Below, in pieces: positions 11,025-22,168 of a DNA stretch of 64,000 nucleotides; within the stretch, counting starts at the first letter, position 1, and every line of letters begins with the position of its first letter. Under the pieces are notes generated by a model. That model did not search any database. It saw only the letters and a list, made by a program, of their open reading frames with translations, and was not told where the DNA came from. The translations under genes and the position numbers were made by a program. Source of the DNA: Cordylochernes scorpioides (Eukaryota; Arthropoda; Arachnida; Pseudoscorpiones; Chernetidae); the NCBI GenBank assembly GCA_030710605.1, contig CP092863.1, positions 135,313,069 to 135,377,068 on the forward strand. Reading direction: 5' to 3'.

Positions 11025-11970
11025 AGATTGTCATGTCTGATGGAAGGATCAACAGTTTTGAGGAATTAGGTATAGGTATATAGATGATGTATTTTGCGAA
11101 TTCCAAAAAGGAAAAGAGCATCAAATTTTAAATACTTTAAATAGATATAACTCCCAAATCAAATTTACTATGGGATTAGAAACCAAATCGATGTTACCTT
11201 TTCTTGATATCCTCATTTTGAAAACAGAACAGAAATTCCACTCCACAGTCTACTATAAACTCGGCATAGAATCTTTTTATTTAAATTTTAAATCATACAG
11301 CCCAATAGGACACAAAATTTCTATAGTGAAAACGTTAACTAAACAAATATGGACACATTGTTCTCTACCAATTTTCAAGAAAATTGAGAAATGAAATATC
11401 ATCCAAAATCTAAGAAATAATGGATTTCCAATAGATTTTATATATAAACATTTCTACAACCAATCCCTCCCTAAAAACAAACAATATACCGGGCAAATAG
11501 TTATTTACAATATTCACCTGCTAATGAAAGATTATCCCATGAATTGAAGAAATATGGCATGAAATGCTTATTTAGAAATTCCTGAACCATAGGCCAGATC
11601 ATTAGAAACCCCATAACCAAATCCAATAATAATACAGAGTCGAGAAACAAGCAGAACGCCATATACTCCATCTCCTGCCGACAATGCAACGCCTCTTACA
11701 TAGGAGAGACCAACAGATCAATAGACATAAGAGTTAAAGAACATAGCCGTAATATCAGAAACCAAGATAACAAATCCTTAATATTCCAGCACGGAAATTC
11801 TACAGGTCATCAATTCAACCTACAAGATGTCACATAGCATATTCTCCTAATACAATACTTATTCTACAATCTTTAATCTCCAAAGACAATAATAGTATAA
11901 ACAGAAGATCTACCCCAAAACAGTTCCAGCATATTCAACACAGATAATCCCACCCCCATTGAAACTGTAC
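11025..11970 (+). pseudogene. PLE-2 fragment: RT motif C to GIY-YIG
   Basis: It contains YRYIDDVFCEFQKGKE, then LPFLDILILKTEQKFHSTVYY, the linker HKISIVKTLTKQIWTHCSLP, and after several breaks a GIY-YIG start (SISCRQCNASYIGETNRS) at about 11665-11720. It ends near 11837 with the usual untranslated tail. Stop codons and frameshifts make it non-functional. The RT N-terminus is missing. Confidence 0.8.
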
Positions 11971-12067
11971 CCTCTACAACTGGAAACTATTTTTATTTTT
12001 GATTTTTTAAATGTATTTCTCTGAAACTCTATTATATGTATGTTGCACGCCTTTGCAGGGCCAGTGG

Positions 12068-12098
12068 CCTGATGAAAGCGCGACCGCGCGAAAGCTTG
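12068..12098 (+). ncRNA. Hammerhead motif with canonical CUGAUGA core
   Basis: CTGATGA (12069-12075), two A, a GCGC/GCGC stem II with loop GACC, then GAAA (12090-12093) and GCTTGCC. This is the only motif of the PLE-tail group here that keeps the exact consensus core. It closes the tail of PLE-2, and PLE-3 starts directly behind it. Confidence 0.65.
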
Positions 12099-12119
12099 CC
12101 TCCCAATATCTTAATAAAG

Positions 12120-13220
12120 TAGATCCCCATACAACTTATTCTATAACACAACTGACCAAACTCTGCTTAAACATGAACTCCTTCACATTCCTTAAAGATC
12201 ACTACAGACAGATTAAAGGCTCCCCAATGGGCAGCCCTCTATCCTCTATTGTTGCAGAAATAACCATGTCCGAAATAGACCACTGGATTACCCATACCCT
12301 CCCCACAGATATACAAATATGGCGCCGTTACATTGATGACGTTTTTTGCATATGCAGAAACGGCCAGGAGAGCACCATACTTGCAGCCCTCAATAGTTAT
12401 AACCCCAACATCTCCTTCACTATGGAAACAGAATCAAACCAGGTCATCCCATTCCTTGACATACTGATAATACGCACCGCATCCACATTCCACACCACAG
12501 TTTATTATAAAAAAACAATGTCCCTCCAGTTATACCCATTTCAATTCACACTGTCCTATTGCCCATAAAAATAACATAATAAAAACTCTCACTAAAAGAA
12601 TATTTACTCACTGCTCACTCGATATATTCAAAGAAACTGAGAGAAATCTTATCATATCGCACCTCTCTAAAGCATCATTTCCACTTGAATTTATCAACAG
12701 ATATTCATATACACCTGGTCCCTCCAATCTACCTATAATTTATAGATCATTATGTTTCCTGCCCTACTCCCCCTCCTCAGTTGATATAGCTATAAGCCTT
12801 AAGGACATATGGTATCCGCACCATATATAAGAACTCCTCCAACCTGCTCACATCCCTCCGTCACCCATATACTAAATCGCATTTCCCACCAGATCCCCTC
12901 CATTCTGCTGGCGCGGCCTACTCTGTCTCGTGTGAGCAATGCTCTGCCACATACGTTGGCGAGACAGGTAGATCCGTTGCCATCAGAATGTCTGAGCATT
13001 CTCGAAACATCACCAATCAAGACACCAGGTCCCTCCTTTATCAGCACACACTCAATACTGGCCATTCTTTTAACACCAACCACCCCACCATACATTACAG
13101 ACACATTCATAACCAGCACCAATGATTAGTTCTCGAGTCAATAGAATCCCATAGGCATAACAGCATTAACCGAAAAATAGAACTTCCAGTGCACTATCGT
13201 GCTCTCCTGGCCTTGAAGTA
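12120..13220 (+). pseudogene. PLE-3 fragment: RT palm to GIY-YIG
   Basis: The open frame to 12568 holds QIKGSPMGSPLSS (motif B), RRYIDDVFCICR (motif C) and VIPFLDILIIR. After frame breaks the GIY-YIG domain appears from 12901 (SVSCEQCSATYVGETGRS) with a TGA near 13122, then LVLESIESH and NSINRKIELP. The open frame that begins at 12011 runs through the hammerhead of the previous element, so its start is not real. Confidence 0.8.
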
Positions 13221-13509
13221 ATAACCTTAACAAGATAGCCAGAAATCAATATTACTTAAATTTTGAAATAATCGCATATACAGTATTTTACATTAGCATA
13301 TTCCCCTATAGTTTCAAACTCCAAACATAAAAATTCCATATTTACTTATTATCTCTCTAATTATAAAATAGTCATAACAAATGCAAATCCTCATTTACAT
13401 AATTTATTACACAAATATGTAAATAGTTATGTGTACATATTCTCTTTTTAGCCATTGTACCTGCATTATAGTGCCACACGGCGTTATATTTTCTTTATAT
13501 ATTGTTTCT

Positions 13510-13541
13510 CCTGTAGAAGGGCAGACAAGCCCGAAAGCTTG
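13510..13541 (+). ncRNA. Hammerhead-like motif, first of a tandem pair
   Basis: CTGTAGA (13511-13517), a GGGC/GCCC stem with loop AGACAA, GAAA (13533-13536), GCTTG. It lies 118 bases before a second motif, and both are preceded by the phrase ATTATAGTGCCAC, so a unit has been tandemly duplicated. Confidence 0.5.
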
Positions 13542-13627
13542 AGAAGATCAAAATCAAGATACTTATCTCCATAAACGTTTTATATTCTGATATCAATTAT
13601 AGTGCCACGTTTGTTGCTGTAATCACG

Positions 13628-13659
13628 CCTGTAGAAGGGTTTTTTTGCCCGAAAGCTTG
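13628..13659 (+). ncRNA. Hammerhead-like motif, second of the pair
   Basis: CTGTAGA (13629-13635), stem GGG/CCC around a T-run, GAAA, then GCTTGCTTC. After GAAA the bases GC-TT-GC could form the tiny helix III known for PLE hammerheads, followed by UU as a possible cleavage site. The first core box is not consensus. Confidence 0.5.
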
Positions 13660-13858
13660 CTTCGATATATTTCTATTAAAGAAACTCTTCTTCTTTAATT
13701 TTGTCTTGTCATCTAAATCTTTCCAAGAAGAATATTATAGTCGTTATCGCCAAAGAAACTCTGCAAAAGTTTTTAAATTTATTTAACTCAATTATAATAT
13801 TATTTGCATCAATATTTCAAGTACTCCTCATATTGCCCTTTAAACCATAAAATAAATA

Positions 13859-15016
13859 TTAGGTTGATGCAAAAATAATGGCCGATTTCAAAAATCCAAA
13901 TTCAATCTTTGATAATTGCAATTAATTATTTAATTTTTTAAAATTATTTTTTTATTTACTAATTTTAAATATTTTCAAGTAATATATAATTATAAAGCTT
14001 ATTTCTTGCTTTGTTACAATATCTATCAATATATTTATAACAATAGTTTTTGTGTGATTTCAGACTGTATTAAAAATTCTTTCAAAACAGGAAATCCGCA
14101 TAATTTGCTTCAACAACTTGCTTCAACAATTTTGCCACAACACTGCAGAAACTCGAAATGTCATCAGCGCATGGGTACTACTTCTGAACGCACCCCGCAG
14201 GTGGTTCTAAAAACTTCTCAACGGCGATACCAGCCTTGGAGATGAAGAGAGCCCTGGACGTCCGTCCGTGGTTGACAACGACCAATTAAAGGCAATAATC
14301 GAGGCGGATACAGGCAAAACTACACGAGAGGTTGGCGAAGAACTCAACATCGATCAGTCGACAATTGTTTCGTCACCTGACACAAATTGGAAAGATGAAA
14401 TGCTCGACAAATGGGTGCCGCACGATTTGAATGATGTTCATAAAAATTGGCGTTTTGAAGTGTGGTCGGTGCTACTTCTGCGCAACAAGAACGAACCGTT
14501 TCTCGGCCATATTATAGGACAATCTGCGAAGTTCTGTGCAATAGTTGGACCGCGACACAGCTCCGAAGCACTTCCCGAAGCCCAAACCGCACCAAAAGAA
14601 GGTCATGGTGACTGTTTGGTGGTCTACGGCTGGTTTTATCCACCACAGCTTCCTGAATCCAGGCGAAAACCATCACTGGGGTGATGTATTGTCAGCAAAT
14701 CGATGAAATGCACCAAAACCTTGCCATATCTGCCCGAGATAGGTCAACAAAAAAGGGCCTATTCTCAACAACAACGCCCGACCACACGTCTCAATGATCA
14801 CCTAGAAAAAGTTGAATGGGCTGGGCTATGAAACTCTTGATCACCCACCATACTCGCCCGACCACTCGCCTACCGACTACCACTTTTTTAAGCACCCTCA
14901 CCAACTTCCTGGGTGAGAACTGCTTTAAAAACCAAGGTGATGCCGAAACGGCCTTCAATGAATTCATTACCTCCAGAACTCCAGATTTTTATAAAACTGG
15001 AATATACCAGATATAA
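13859..15016 (+). pseudogene. mariner-type transposase (DD34D), decayed
   Basis: A TIR-like start, TTAGGTTGATGCAAAAATAA, is followed by a transposase broken by frameshifts. The N-terminal DNA-binding region lies at 14050-14350 with ERPGRPSV and TTREVGEELNID (helix-turn-helix). The catalytic region includes TVWWSTAGFIHHSFLNPGE, NNARPH (the catalytic Asp of the second motif replaced by Asn) and PPYSPDHSPTDYHFFKHL, ending near 15016. No 3' TIR was found. It is inactive. Confidence 0.8.
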
Positions 15017-15059
15017 CACAGAAATCGTTTCCTATCATAGAAATCTGTAAAAACCACAT

Positions 15060-15235
15060 ATAATCCAGATTAAAAAATCTCTCAAAGCAATAATGAGAAA
15101 TCGGATAATCAGTGGAGATGAACACAAAGAATTCTCTTCAAACTTATTCTCCAGTCCATACATATAAGGTCCTCTTAAAACCCATAAACCCTCTCTCTCT
15201 GTTGGATCCTATTCTTTATAATTTTCTTGAATTCA
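15060..15235 (+). pseudogene. PLE fragment, RT motif 1 region
   Basis: It reads IKNLSKAIMRNRIISGDEHK, then EFSSNLFSSPYI, a stop, and GPLKTHKPS, matching the region before the PLE-1 motif YGLPKIHKP. The remainder of this element is absent or scattered. Confidence 0.6.
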
Positions 15236-15427
15236 AATTTTATTTGTAAAAGTTTAACCAGGATCTCTAAATTAATTGTACCATATAAAATCTTAATATG
15301 CAAATTTTAGGGCAGTCTGCAAGTATGCAAATTTTATTGTTTAGAACTCTCTCTCTCTCTCTAGTAGCTAAATTCTGAAGCATAATAAACAGTTATTCAA
15401 AATCAAGTGGTAATATGCTTCTTTTTA

Positions 15428-15970
15428 TTGTTGTGTAATCACAAGTAGCCGACCGCTAGTACATGTGACCATTAAAAATTATTTCAATTTTTATTCATTT
15501 TTTAAATTTATTTTTATCAGAGAAACTGAATCACAGAGATGAAGGTATAAATTGTATTTGACCATTGACTACCCTTTTACGGCAATGTACATGCATACAA
15601 CATGCTAGTAATAACATAATATTTGTCATATTCAGATCTTAACCGGCGATTGCAACTTCTTAATCCAAATCAATAGCATTAGCCAAAAAATTGACCTGCC
15701 TCCACAGTACCTGCACATTTTGGTGGAACGGCATCAACAAACTAGTCGAACGTTGGGAGAAGGTCGTATATAATAACGGAGAATACATAATTGATTAATT
15801 AATTATTATAATTAATATATAAACAAAGGCAGCAAACTAGTCTAGCCACAGCTCCAACCCCTCCTACAACCGGCCCGACGAGACCCCGAAATTAATGACC
15901 TTCCTGACTGGACAGTGAGCCCAGCACTGTACCAAATAAACCTTCTGAGCATTACATCCCTGCCTTTGTC
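15428..15970 (+). mobile_element. Decayed TGTTGTGT-family LTR interrupted by a PLE C-terminus
   Basis: 15430-15645 matches the first part of the solo LTR (TGTTGTGTAATCACAAGTAGCC), and 15838-15970 matches its last part (CATTACATCCCTGCC). Between them, 15655-15830 encodes a PLE C-terminal tail (KIDLP, QYLHILVERHQQTSRTLGE), almost the same as at 16.5 kb. The PLE piece seems to split the LTR. Confidence 0.55.
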
Positions 15971-16120
15971 TCTCATCAATATTTTCTATTGAACATTCAA
16001 GCACCTTTGATTCCTCTTAAACCTATCTGATTTATAAATTAATCTCATAATTTATTGTAAAGATAGTTTAGTCTGTGAAAATAAAAATATTAGAAGGGTG
16101 AGCAAACAAACTATAAATAG

Positions 16121-16373
16121 ATGGCTTTTTGTGTGATTTCAGACTGTATTAAAAATTCTTTCAAACAGGAAATCCGCATAATTTTGCTTCAACAACTTGC
16201 TTCAACAATTTTGCCACAACACTGCAGAAACTCGAAATGTCATCAGCGCATGGGTACTACTTCTGAACGCACCCCCGCAGGTGGTTCTAAAAACTTCTCA
16301 ACGGCGATACCAGCCTTGGAGATGAAGAGAGCCCTGGACGTCCGTCCGTGGGTGACAACGACCAGTGTGTACA
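16121..16373 (+). pseudogene. mariner N-terminal fragment, second copy
   Basis: It is nearly identical to 14050-14284, including ALEMK and RPGRPSV-region DNA, and then stops abruptly. The next bases encode a PLE GIY-YIG tail. The close match implies a recent local duplication or a shared recent source. Confidence 0.7.
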
Positions 16374-16905
16374 TATCCATAGTACAGGCCATACATTCAA
16401 CTTAGTCCAAGCTACAGCACATTACATAGGAATAAAAAAAAGCAAAAGAGTCTCTTCCTGGAGACAATAACATACATCCAAATAAACAGTTTTAACTGAA
16501 AAATTGACCTTCCTCCACAGCACCTGCACACTTTGGCTAAACGGCATCAACAAACTAGTCGAATGTTGGGAGGAGGTCGTAAATAATAACAGAAAACATA
16601 AATGATTAATTAATTGTAATAATTAATGTGTTTTTGTCTATAATAAAACCGAACAAACTTTCTTTACAACCCAATCTGTTTCCCACCCATGAAAAATTAC
16701 AATTCCCAAAACTTTCTTCTTAAGGGGTTTCAGAAGGTTTCTGTCTTTCTCTACAACTTAGTATTCATCCTTTTTTCACAACTAATCTGTATGCAAATAT
16801 TTAAATAATCGTTCATTTTATAAAATATATTTATGCAAATTATCTTCTATAGTTTCTTGTATTTGCATAATGGCCTATTGAAAGACATCATCGTCCGAAA
16901 GCTCG
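16374..16905 (+). pseudogene. PLE C-terminal tail
   Basis: It begins VHIHSTGHTFNLVQATAHYI, the end of a GIY-YIG domain, followed by KIDLPPQHLHTL and QQTSRMLGGG, matching the tail at 15.7 kb. It ends with a hammerhead-like motif at 16874. Only the C-terminus is present, fused to a mariner fragment. Confidence 0.65.
16874..16905 (+). ncRNA. Hammerhead-like motif, degenerate
   Basis: CTATTGA (16875-16881), AA, GAC/GTC stem around ATCATC, then CGAAA and GCTCGC. The order is hammerhead-like, but the first box has lost the consensus. Confidence 0.4.
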
Positions 16906-17009
16906 CAACCTTTTAAATACAGAAACTAGTCACGTTTACCTTTGGTCGCTTCCAACAATGATATTCTGAGATTTCTTCTTTTAGAATATCTTCTTGTTTG
17001 ATGGGCAAT

Positions 17010-17400
17010 GGTTCCAACAGATTAGAGGATCCCCTATGGGTAGCTTTCTATCCACGGTAGTGGCAGAATTAGTCATGTCCCATCTTGACCGCTGGATTAA
17101 CTTAAAACATGGATCAGACTTAATATTTTAGAGGAGATACATTGGTGATATATTTTTGCATTAGCTCAAAGGATAAGGTAACAAGCATTCTTGTGGTGTC
17201 TTGTCCAAAAGAAGCATTTTCAACATACTCAATAGCTACAACCCTGAGATTTCTTTCAGCCCCAGCTCTTTCACCTACAGTGCAACAAATATTATAGAAA
17301 TTTATTGGACTTATCCTTCTACCTGTGAAGAAAAAAAAATTCAACACCTCACGCTACAAAGAGATTATAAAAAATTTAATCCTTCACTATGTATTGCATG
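17010..17400 (+). pseudogene. PLE RT fragment (motifs B and C)
   Basis: QQIRGSPMGSFLSTVVAELV (motif B) is followed, after a TAG, by RRYIGDIF, in which the first catalytic Asp of motif C is replaced by Gly. ILNSYNPEISF follows. Several stops and frameshifts are present. Confidence 0.7.
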
Positions 17401-18089
17401 AAATTTTTACTTTTTACAAACTTTTTTTTCTGCAATTAATAATTATTTTAATATCTTTCTCAATATATGGCTAAAAAAAAGCATATACACAGTCATACAA
17501 GTTGAATTCACCTCTATGAAACTTTGGATCACAAAGAAGGATCCAATATACTTATCAAAATTCAATATTAAACCTTACTAATACAAACATGGACAATGAC
17601 TTTCCAGAATGATTGCAAGGTTTTCCCCACTATGTACTAAGTGCAATTCTCAACCTGAAACCCAAAACACATTATTCACTCATACATTGATGAGCTCTAC
17701 TCTTCCCCAGCAGACACCACCAAAAGTCTCAAGCTTTACAACCATGATACCTTAATATGATTGAGTGGAGATAAGAAAGAAGAAGACATACAAACTTATC
17801 TAAACAAAGGTATCAACTTCAGGATTCCAAGCATACAGTTATCTTATAATGGATTAGTAGGCCATCTGTTATAAGAAATTGAAAACTTATTTTTGACACA
17901 TATGAACCTTTTAAATACAATTTTCTAACGCCTCTTACTGCAATGATAGGTTAATGAGAGATAGCCAGGACACTACATGGCAAAGCTGTAAACTTTAGCA
18001 ACCACACATCTAGGCAGCAAACTCTGGGGAGGAAAAAACCTGTTATCAAAAACACAACAATCTTTCAAAAAACTTTCTGCATAGTCTTC
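17401..18089. other. AT-rich remnant region
   Basis: No clear coding domain. The phrase TAATATGATTGAGTGGAGAT at 17755 recurs near 25480, so the region contains another unclassified repeat. Confidence 0.4.
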
Positions 18090-18900
18090 ATTTCCTGTAT
18101 TGTAACACTACACACATAGGCAAAGCAGGTAGAACCATTTCAACATAACTATCCAAACATCAAAGATACATAAATAATATAGACCACAAAATTAATCAGT
18201 CTATAGTCAATATAGATAACATACCTTCAATCTTTGTCAAGCCCACTAAGATAGCAGGAAAGCAAACAGCATTCCCATCCTTGGACACTTTCATTTTTCC
18301 GTTCATCATTACTCTTCATCCTTTCATACTTCATCCCTAAGGATAGGAATAGTCGATTTTTCTCGTAAAAATAATTTAAATTATGATTTTTCATTCTGTG
18401 TGTAAAAAGAAACATTTGTGGTAAAACTTGTTAAACATTGTTCAACATTCTATTCAACAAGATGTTATGAGCCCTCGTATTAGGATTATGGCCACTTTAT
18501 CCCATCTGTAGGTCAGATGTACATTGTGATCCTGCATTGTAACACTACATACATAGGCAAAGCAGGCAGAACCATTTCCATATCTATCCAAACATCAAAG
18601 ATACATAAATAAGAGACCACAAATTTATCAGCATGTACTGATAGAAGCCATAACCTTCAAACTTTGTCAAGTCCACTAAAATAGCAGGAAACCAAACAAC
18701 ATTCAATTCTACAAGAAACCCAGTTATGAGCCCTTATGATAGGACTATGGCCACTTTATCCCATCTGTAGGTCAGATGTACATTGTGATCCTTGCATTGT
18801 AACACTACATACATAGGCAAAGCAGGCAGAACCATTTCCAAGTGACTATTCAAGACCAAAGATGTATAAATAATAGAGACATCAGATCACAAATTTTTAT
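18090..18900 (+). repeat. Repeated PLE GIY-YIG scraps with a SINE-B tail
   Basis: The string encoding CNTTYIGKAGRTIS (a GIY-YIG core with Lys for Glu) occurs near 18107, 18540 and 18805. The last two sit inside a ~260-bp repeat that also contains CCCATCTGTAGGTCAGATGT (again at 19447). At 18268-18400 a fragment matches the tail of the tRNA-like SINE at 42.8 kb (TTTTTCCGTTCATCATTACT). Confidence 0.55.
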
Positions 18901-18926
18901 CAGCCTATAGTCAATAGATAACATAC

Positions 18927-19333
18927 TGTTGTGTGTCAACAAGTAGCCGACGATGGTACACACGGGAGCGGCACAAATTATTTTAATTAATACTTATCAG
19001 AGAAACGGCACCACATAAAGGACGGGGTTAAATTATATTTGACCATTGACCACCGTTTTGCGGCAATGCATTAAATACAACGTGCCCATTATCGTTTGAC
19101 CTTTGTCCTATTTTTAAATTTATTTATTTTTTCTTGACCGGCGAACGGAAGATGTCCTGTCACAGCTATAACCCCTCCAACAGCCACACCGATGAGAACC
19201 GGACATCAACGAGCCTCCGAGACTGGACCACGAACCCAGCACTGGAACAGGCCCTGGTGACCATGTCCCATCAGGACCATGCACTGCAGTCTCTAAATAA
19301 AATAAGAATTACATCCCCACATCAGCCTCATCA
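18927..19333 (+). mobile_element. Solo LTR (TGTTGTGT family), copy 2
   Basis: It runs from TGTTGTGTGTCAACAAGTAG to CAGCCTCATCA and is flanked by the 4-bp duplication ATAC (18923-18926, 19334-19337). The 407-bp unit is very similar to 9975-10383 but sits at an unrelated target, so the two are independent insertions. Confidence 0.75.
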
Positions 19334-19337
19334 ATAC

Positions 19338-20122
19338 TTTTAATCTTTGTCAATCAATAGCCCACTATGTTAGCAGGAAAGCAAACAATCTATTCTACAA
19401 GAAACCCAGTTATGAGCCCTTATGATAGGACTATGGCCACTTTATCCCATCTGTAGGTCAGATGTTCCATTTAACACCATGGTTTGTAGCGACAGAGAAT
19501 AGTAAACACTATAAATACATCTAATATATTGGTAGATAACCTACTACTCCCTCCATCACTACACATTCAACATTCTTAGAAGAATATACCTCTGTCAAAA
19601 CTCTATATTATAAACATCTAAATCGACATTCTCTTTTTAAAAAATCATTACATCACTGTTTACAGGTATTATATTTTTCCTCAGCTTACCTTTGTCCTAT
19701 TTACACATGGTGAATAGAGGTGGAATATTACTCCCTAGCTACCATCTTCTAACAAAATATATCTCGCAGAAGAGATGATTTTATAGGTGAGCTAAGAAAT
19801 TCCAAAACCAACAACAAGTTGCATAATTATGTTTATTCAATGTGGCAGCCTTATTTGCACTCTAATAAAAGAGAGAAATAAAAACTTGAATAGAAATCTC
19901 CACACTCACCATCCAGAATCCAAACACAGCTGTATAAATAATACAGAAAATAAGTACAAATTGCCTGATGATTTCTGTTGACATTGAATCCTTATAAACA
20001 TCTATTCCACAAAGAAATAAGCCCTTACATAGAGAACATTTTATCTACAAAAATCAATATCTTATAGAATGATTGATTTTATAGGTGAGTTCTAAGAAAT
20101 TTCAAAACCAACAACAAGTTGC
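19338..20122. repeat. Repeat-rich region with repeat R, copy 1
   Basis: From about 19820 to 20072 lies the first copy of a unit that recurs at 20241-20620 and 31033-31285 (CACTCACCATCCAGAATCCA, CCTGATGATTTCTGTTGA). The DNA before it (19338-19800) is AT-rich without a recognisable gene. Confidence 0.5.
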
Positions 20123-20134
20123 ATAATTATGTTT

Positions 20135-20270
20135 AATAAAAATAAAATACAACCTTTCGCAATGAGTTTCTTTTATATAATAAAAGAAACTCATTGCGAA
20201 AGTTTGTATTTTATTTTTATTATTTGTAGCGCAATTTTTTTGTTTACTTCAACTATGAACCTCAACTTGA
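20135..20270. mobile_element. Small foldback element, copy 1
   Basis: The first ~87 bases form a near-perfect hairpin: CAACCTTTCGCAATGAGTTTC on the left, its complement on the right, and a loop of about 6 bases. It is followed by TTTGTAGCGCAA and GTTTACTTCAA. A 12-bp direct repeat, ATAATTATGTTT, flanks the unit (20123-20134, 20271-20282). A homologue with its own target duplication is at 43099-43232. It is non-coding and interrupts repeat R. Confidence 0.75.
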
Positions 20271-20340
20271 ATAATTATGTTTCTTCTATGTGGCAGCCTT
20301 ATTCCTACCTCTCACACTCTAATAATAAAAATAACCTAAA

Positions 20341-20620
20341 AGAGAGAAATAAAGACTTGAAATAGAAATTTTCACACTCACCATCCAGAATCCAACCACA
20401 GCTGTATAAATAATACAGAAAATACGTACAAGTTACCTGATGATTTCTGTTGACATTGAATCTTTATAAACAGTTATCCCGTATATAGAAGTAAGCTCTT
20501 ACATAGAGAACTCAAACATCTACAAAAATCAATATTACAAACCAAAGGCTATGAACATCATATTCCATTCCCCTGAGGAAGGTGACAGGGAAATGCCGTG
20601 AAGGAATAAAAGAAATGATG
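20341..20620 (+). repeat. Repeat R, copy 2
   Basis: It contains the same CACTCACCATCCAGAATCCA and CTGTATAAATAATACAGAAA phrases as the other two copies and ends CCTGAGGAAGGTGACAGGGA, then AATGCCGTG and GGAATAAAA. The ending has a faint hammerhead-like order (CTGAGGA, then GAAA) but no good stem II. It may be the tail of a PLE. Confidence 0.5.
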
Positions 20621-20949
20621 TAACATATCCTTCCAAACAAACAACAGGATTCACTAAGAGAAACCCTGTTTCTTCATTCATTACAAACATATTTATAAAC
20701 CACACAATGACAAAAGTTTATAGAAACTAAACACTTCTGAAATCATATTATAGAAACCCTATATCAATGATGTCTTATCACTGAAAACATTAGCATATAT
20801 TGGGTATCTCAAATTACCTAAATAAAAATACCTCAAATTACCTAAAATTCACAAATGAAATAGAAAAAGAAAATTGAACAATTTTTTTTTTCTTTAAACA
20901 AAATGTCTTTATCTGGAGAGGTTATGGGGTGGGCTTGTGGAATAGTATA

Positions 20950-21383
20950 CAGTAGAACTTCCATGAGAGGACACTCACGCGAGGACACTTTTCATCGCCA
21001 AAATTGTCATTTTTACTAATTAGCAACTCTATGGTAAGAGGACAACTCTCCCTAAAGCCCCTTTTGCAGAGCTGGATCTTCGGGCATGACCTGGAAGACT
21101 GGGCATCCTCGCATCTGCAAAGGCGAGTATATATAGACACTTCCTGGCCCTGGAGTTGCGAGGGGTCCGAGAAGAAACCCTCCTGGTCTGGAAGAGGACC
21201 CTATCAAGATGGTGGAGCCTTCTTCACTCATAATTCATTGTTTATAATCTTTTTTTTTTTTCATTCTCTTTGTAAAACCTAATTGACAAGATGTCAATAA
21301 AAAGTGTTTCAATCTCAATCTCACTAAAGGACACTTTGGCTCTGCAACTAGGTGCTGTCCTTTACAGAGAGGTAGTTCTACTG
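20950..21383. mobile_element. pogo-like MITE with a nested insertion
   Basis: The ends CAGTAGAACTTCC and GGTAGTTCTACTG are flanked by TA (20948-20949, 21384-21385). The arms match the 181-bp MITE at 4247. A foreign segment at 21058-21323 splits it. Confidence 0.75.
21058..21323 (+). mobile_element. 5'-truncated LINE tail nested in the MITE
   Basis: A GC-richer 266-bp segment is bounded by the duplication CTAAAG (21052-21057, 21324-21329). Its frame from 21058 reads as a short LINE C-terminus (SWIFGHDLEDWASSHLQRRV) with a stop near 21280, followed by GTCAATAAAAAGTG and a (TCAA)TCTC repeat tail. Truncation at the 5' end plus a simple-repeat tail fits target-primed reverse transcription. Confidence 0.65.
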
Positions 21384-21439
21384 TATTGTAAATTTCTAGA
21401 ATGTATTATTCTGTTAAAGCTATAAGAATACCACATAAG

Positions 21440-21987
21440 AAACCATAACCCTGTCATCAAAGAATCAGATTTACAGAACAATATTCTACATCCCATACTC
21501 TCACATCTCAATAGCCATAGCCAGATACATTAGAAAATTTGGAATTAAAACACATTTTAGCAACTCCCCTTATATAGGTAACATAGTCAGGAACTCATTA
21601 ACTAAAAACAAACTCAATTCTTCATATCCCGTTAATAAAAAAGAAGTAATTCCATTAAATGCAATAACTGTGCAGTTAAATACGAGCGGGAGACTGGAAG
21701 GAGAGTACTGCAAGTATGAACACCAACAAAACATAAAAAAAAATAGGACAATAGATCATTGATATACCAGCATTGTAGAGAAACACATTTGCAATAGACC
21801 AACCACTGATACATTATAATAACATAAGTCACAAATAACGAGTTTACAAATGCAGTTCTACTTAATAAGTCACAAATATCTAAGAAAATTCATGGAAGCG
21901 CTCATATCAAGGCAAAACAACAGCATCAACAGAAAGATAGACCTTCCAGAAATATATGACCTATTATACCCCAATAATGTTTAATAT
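21440..21987 (+). pseudogene. PLE fragment (GIY-YIG and tail), left part
   Basis: At 21660 the translation CNNCAVKYERETGRRVLQV is a decayed GIY-YIG start (compare PLE-1 CQQCPATYVGETGRT). Near 21915 NNSINRKIDLPEIYD is the conserved PLE C-terminus. A Gypsy element is inserted directly after it. The 3' tail resumes at 23191 and includes a hammerhead-like motif at 23401. Confidence 0.65.
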
Positions 21988-22168
21988 TGTTGTGTAACCA
22001 CGCCGCGACCTTGAAGGCGGACACGCTCGCCCCGCCCCTAGGACTGAAGTCCCCGCTACACCCGAGCCCAGAAGTCCAGCTTCTCCCAGAGACAATTCTC
22101 GGGACTACAGAAGAAGCCTGCACATCACCGGAATTGAGCGGCCGGTCCGTGTAATTGACATCCGCTAA

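Noticed and set aside
20571..20603. Hammerhead at the end of repeat R
   Set aside because: CTGAGGA and GAAA are present, but stem II does not pair. Kept only as a remark in the repeat entry.
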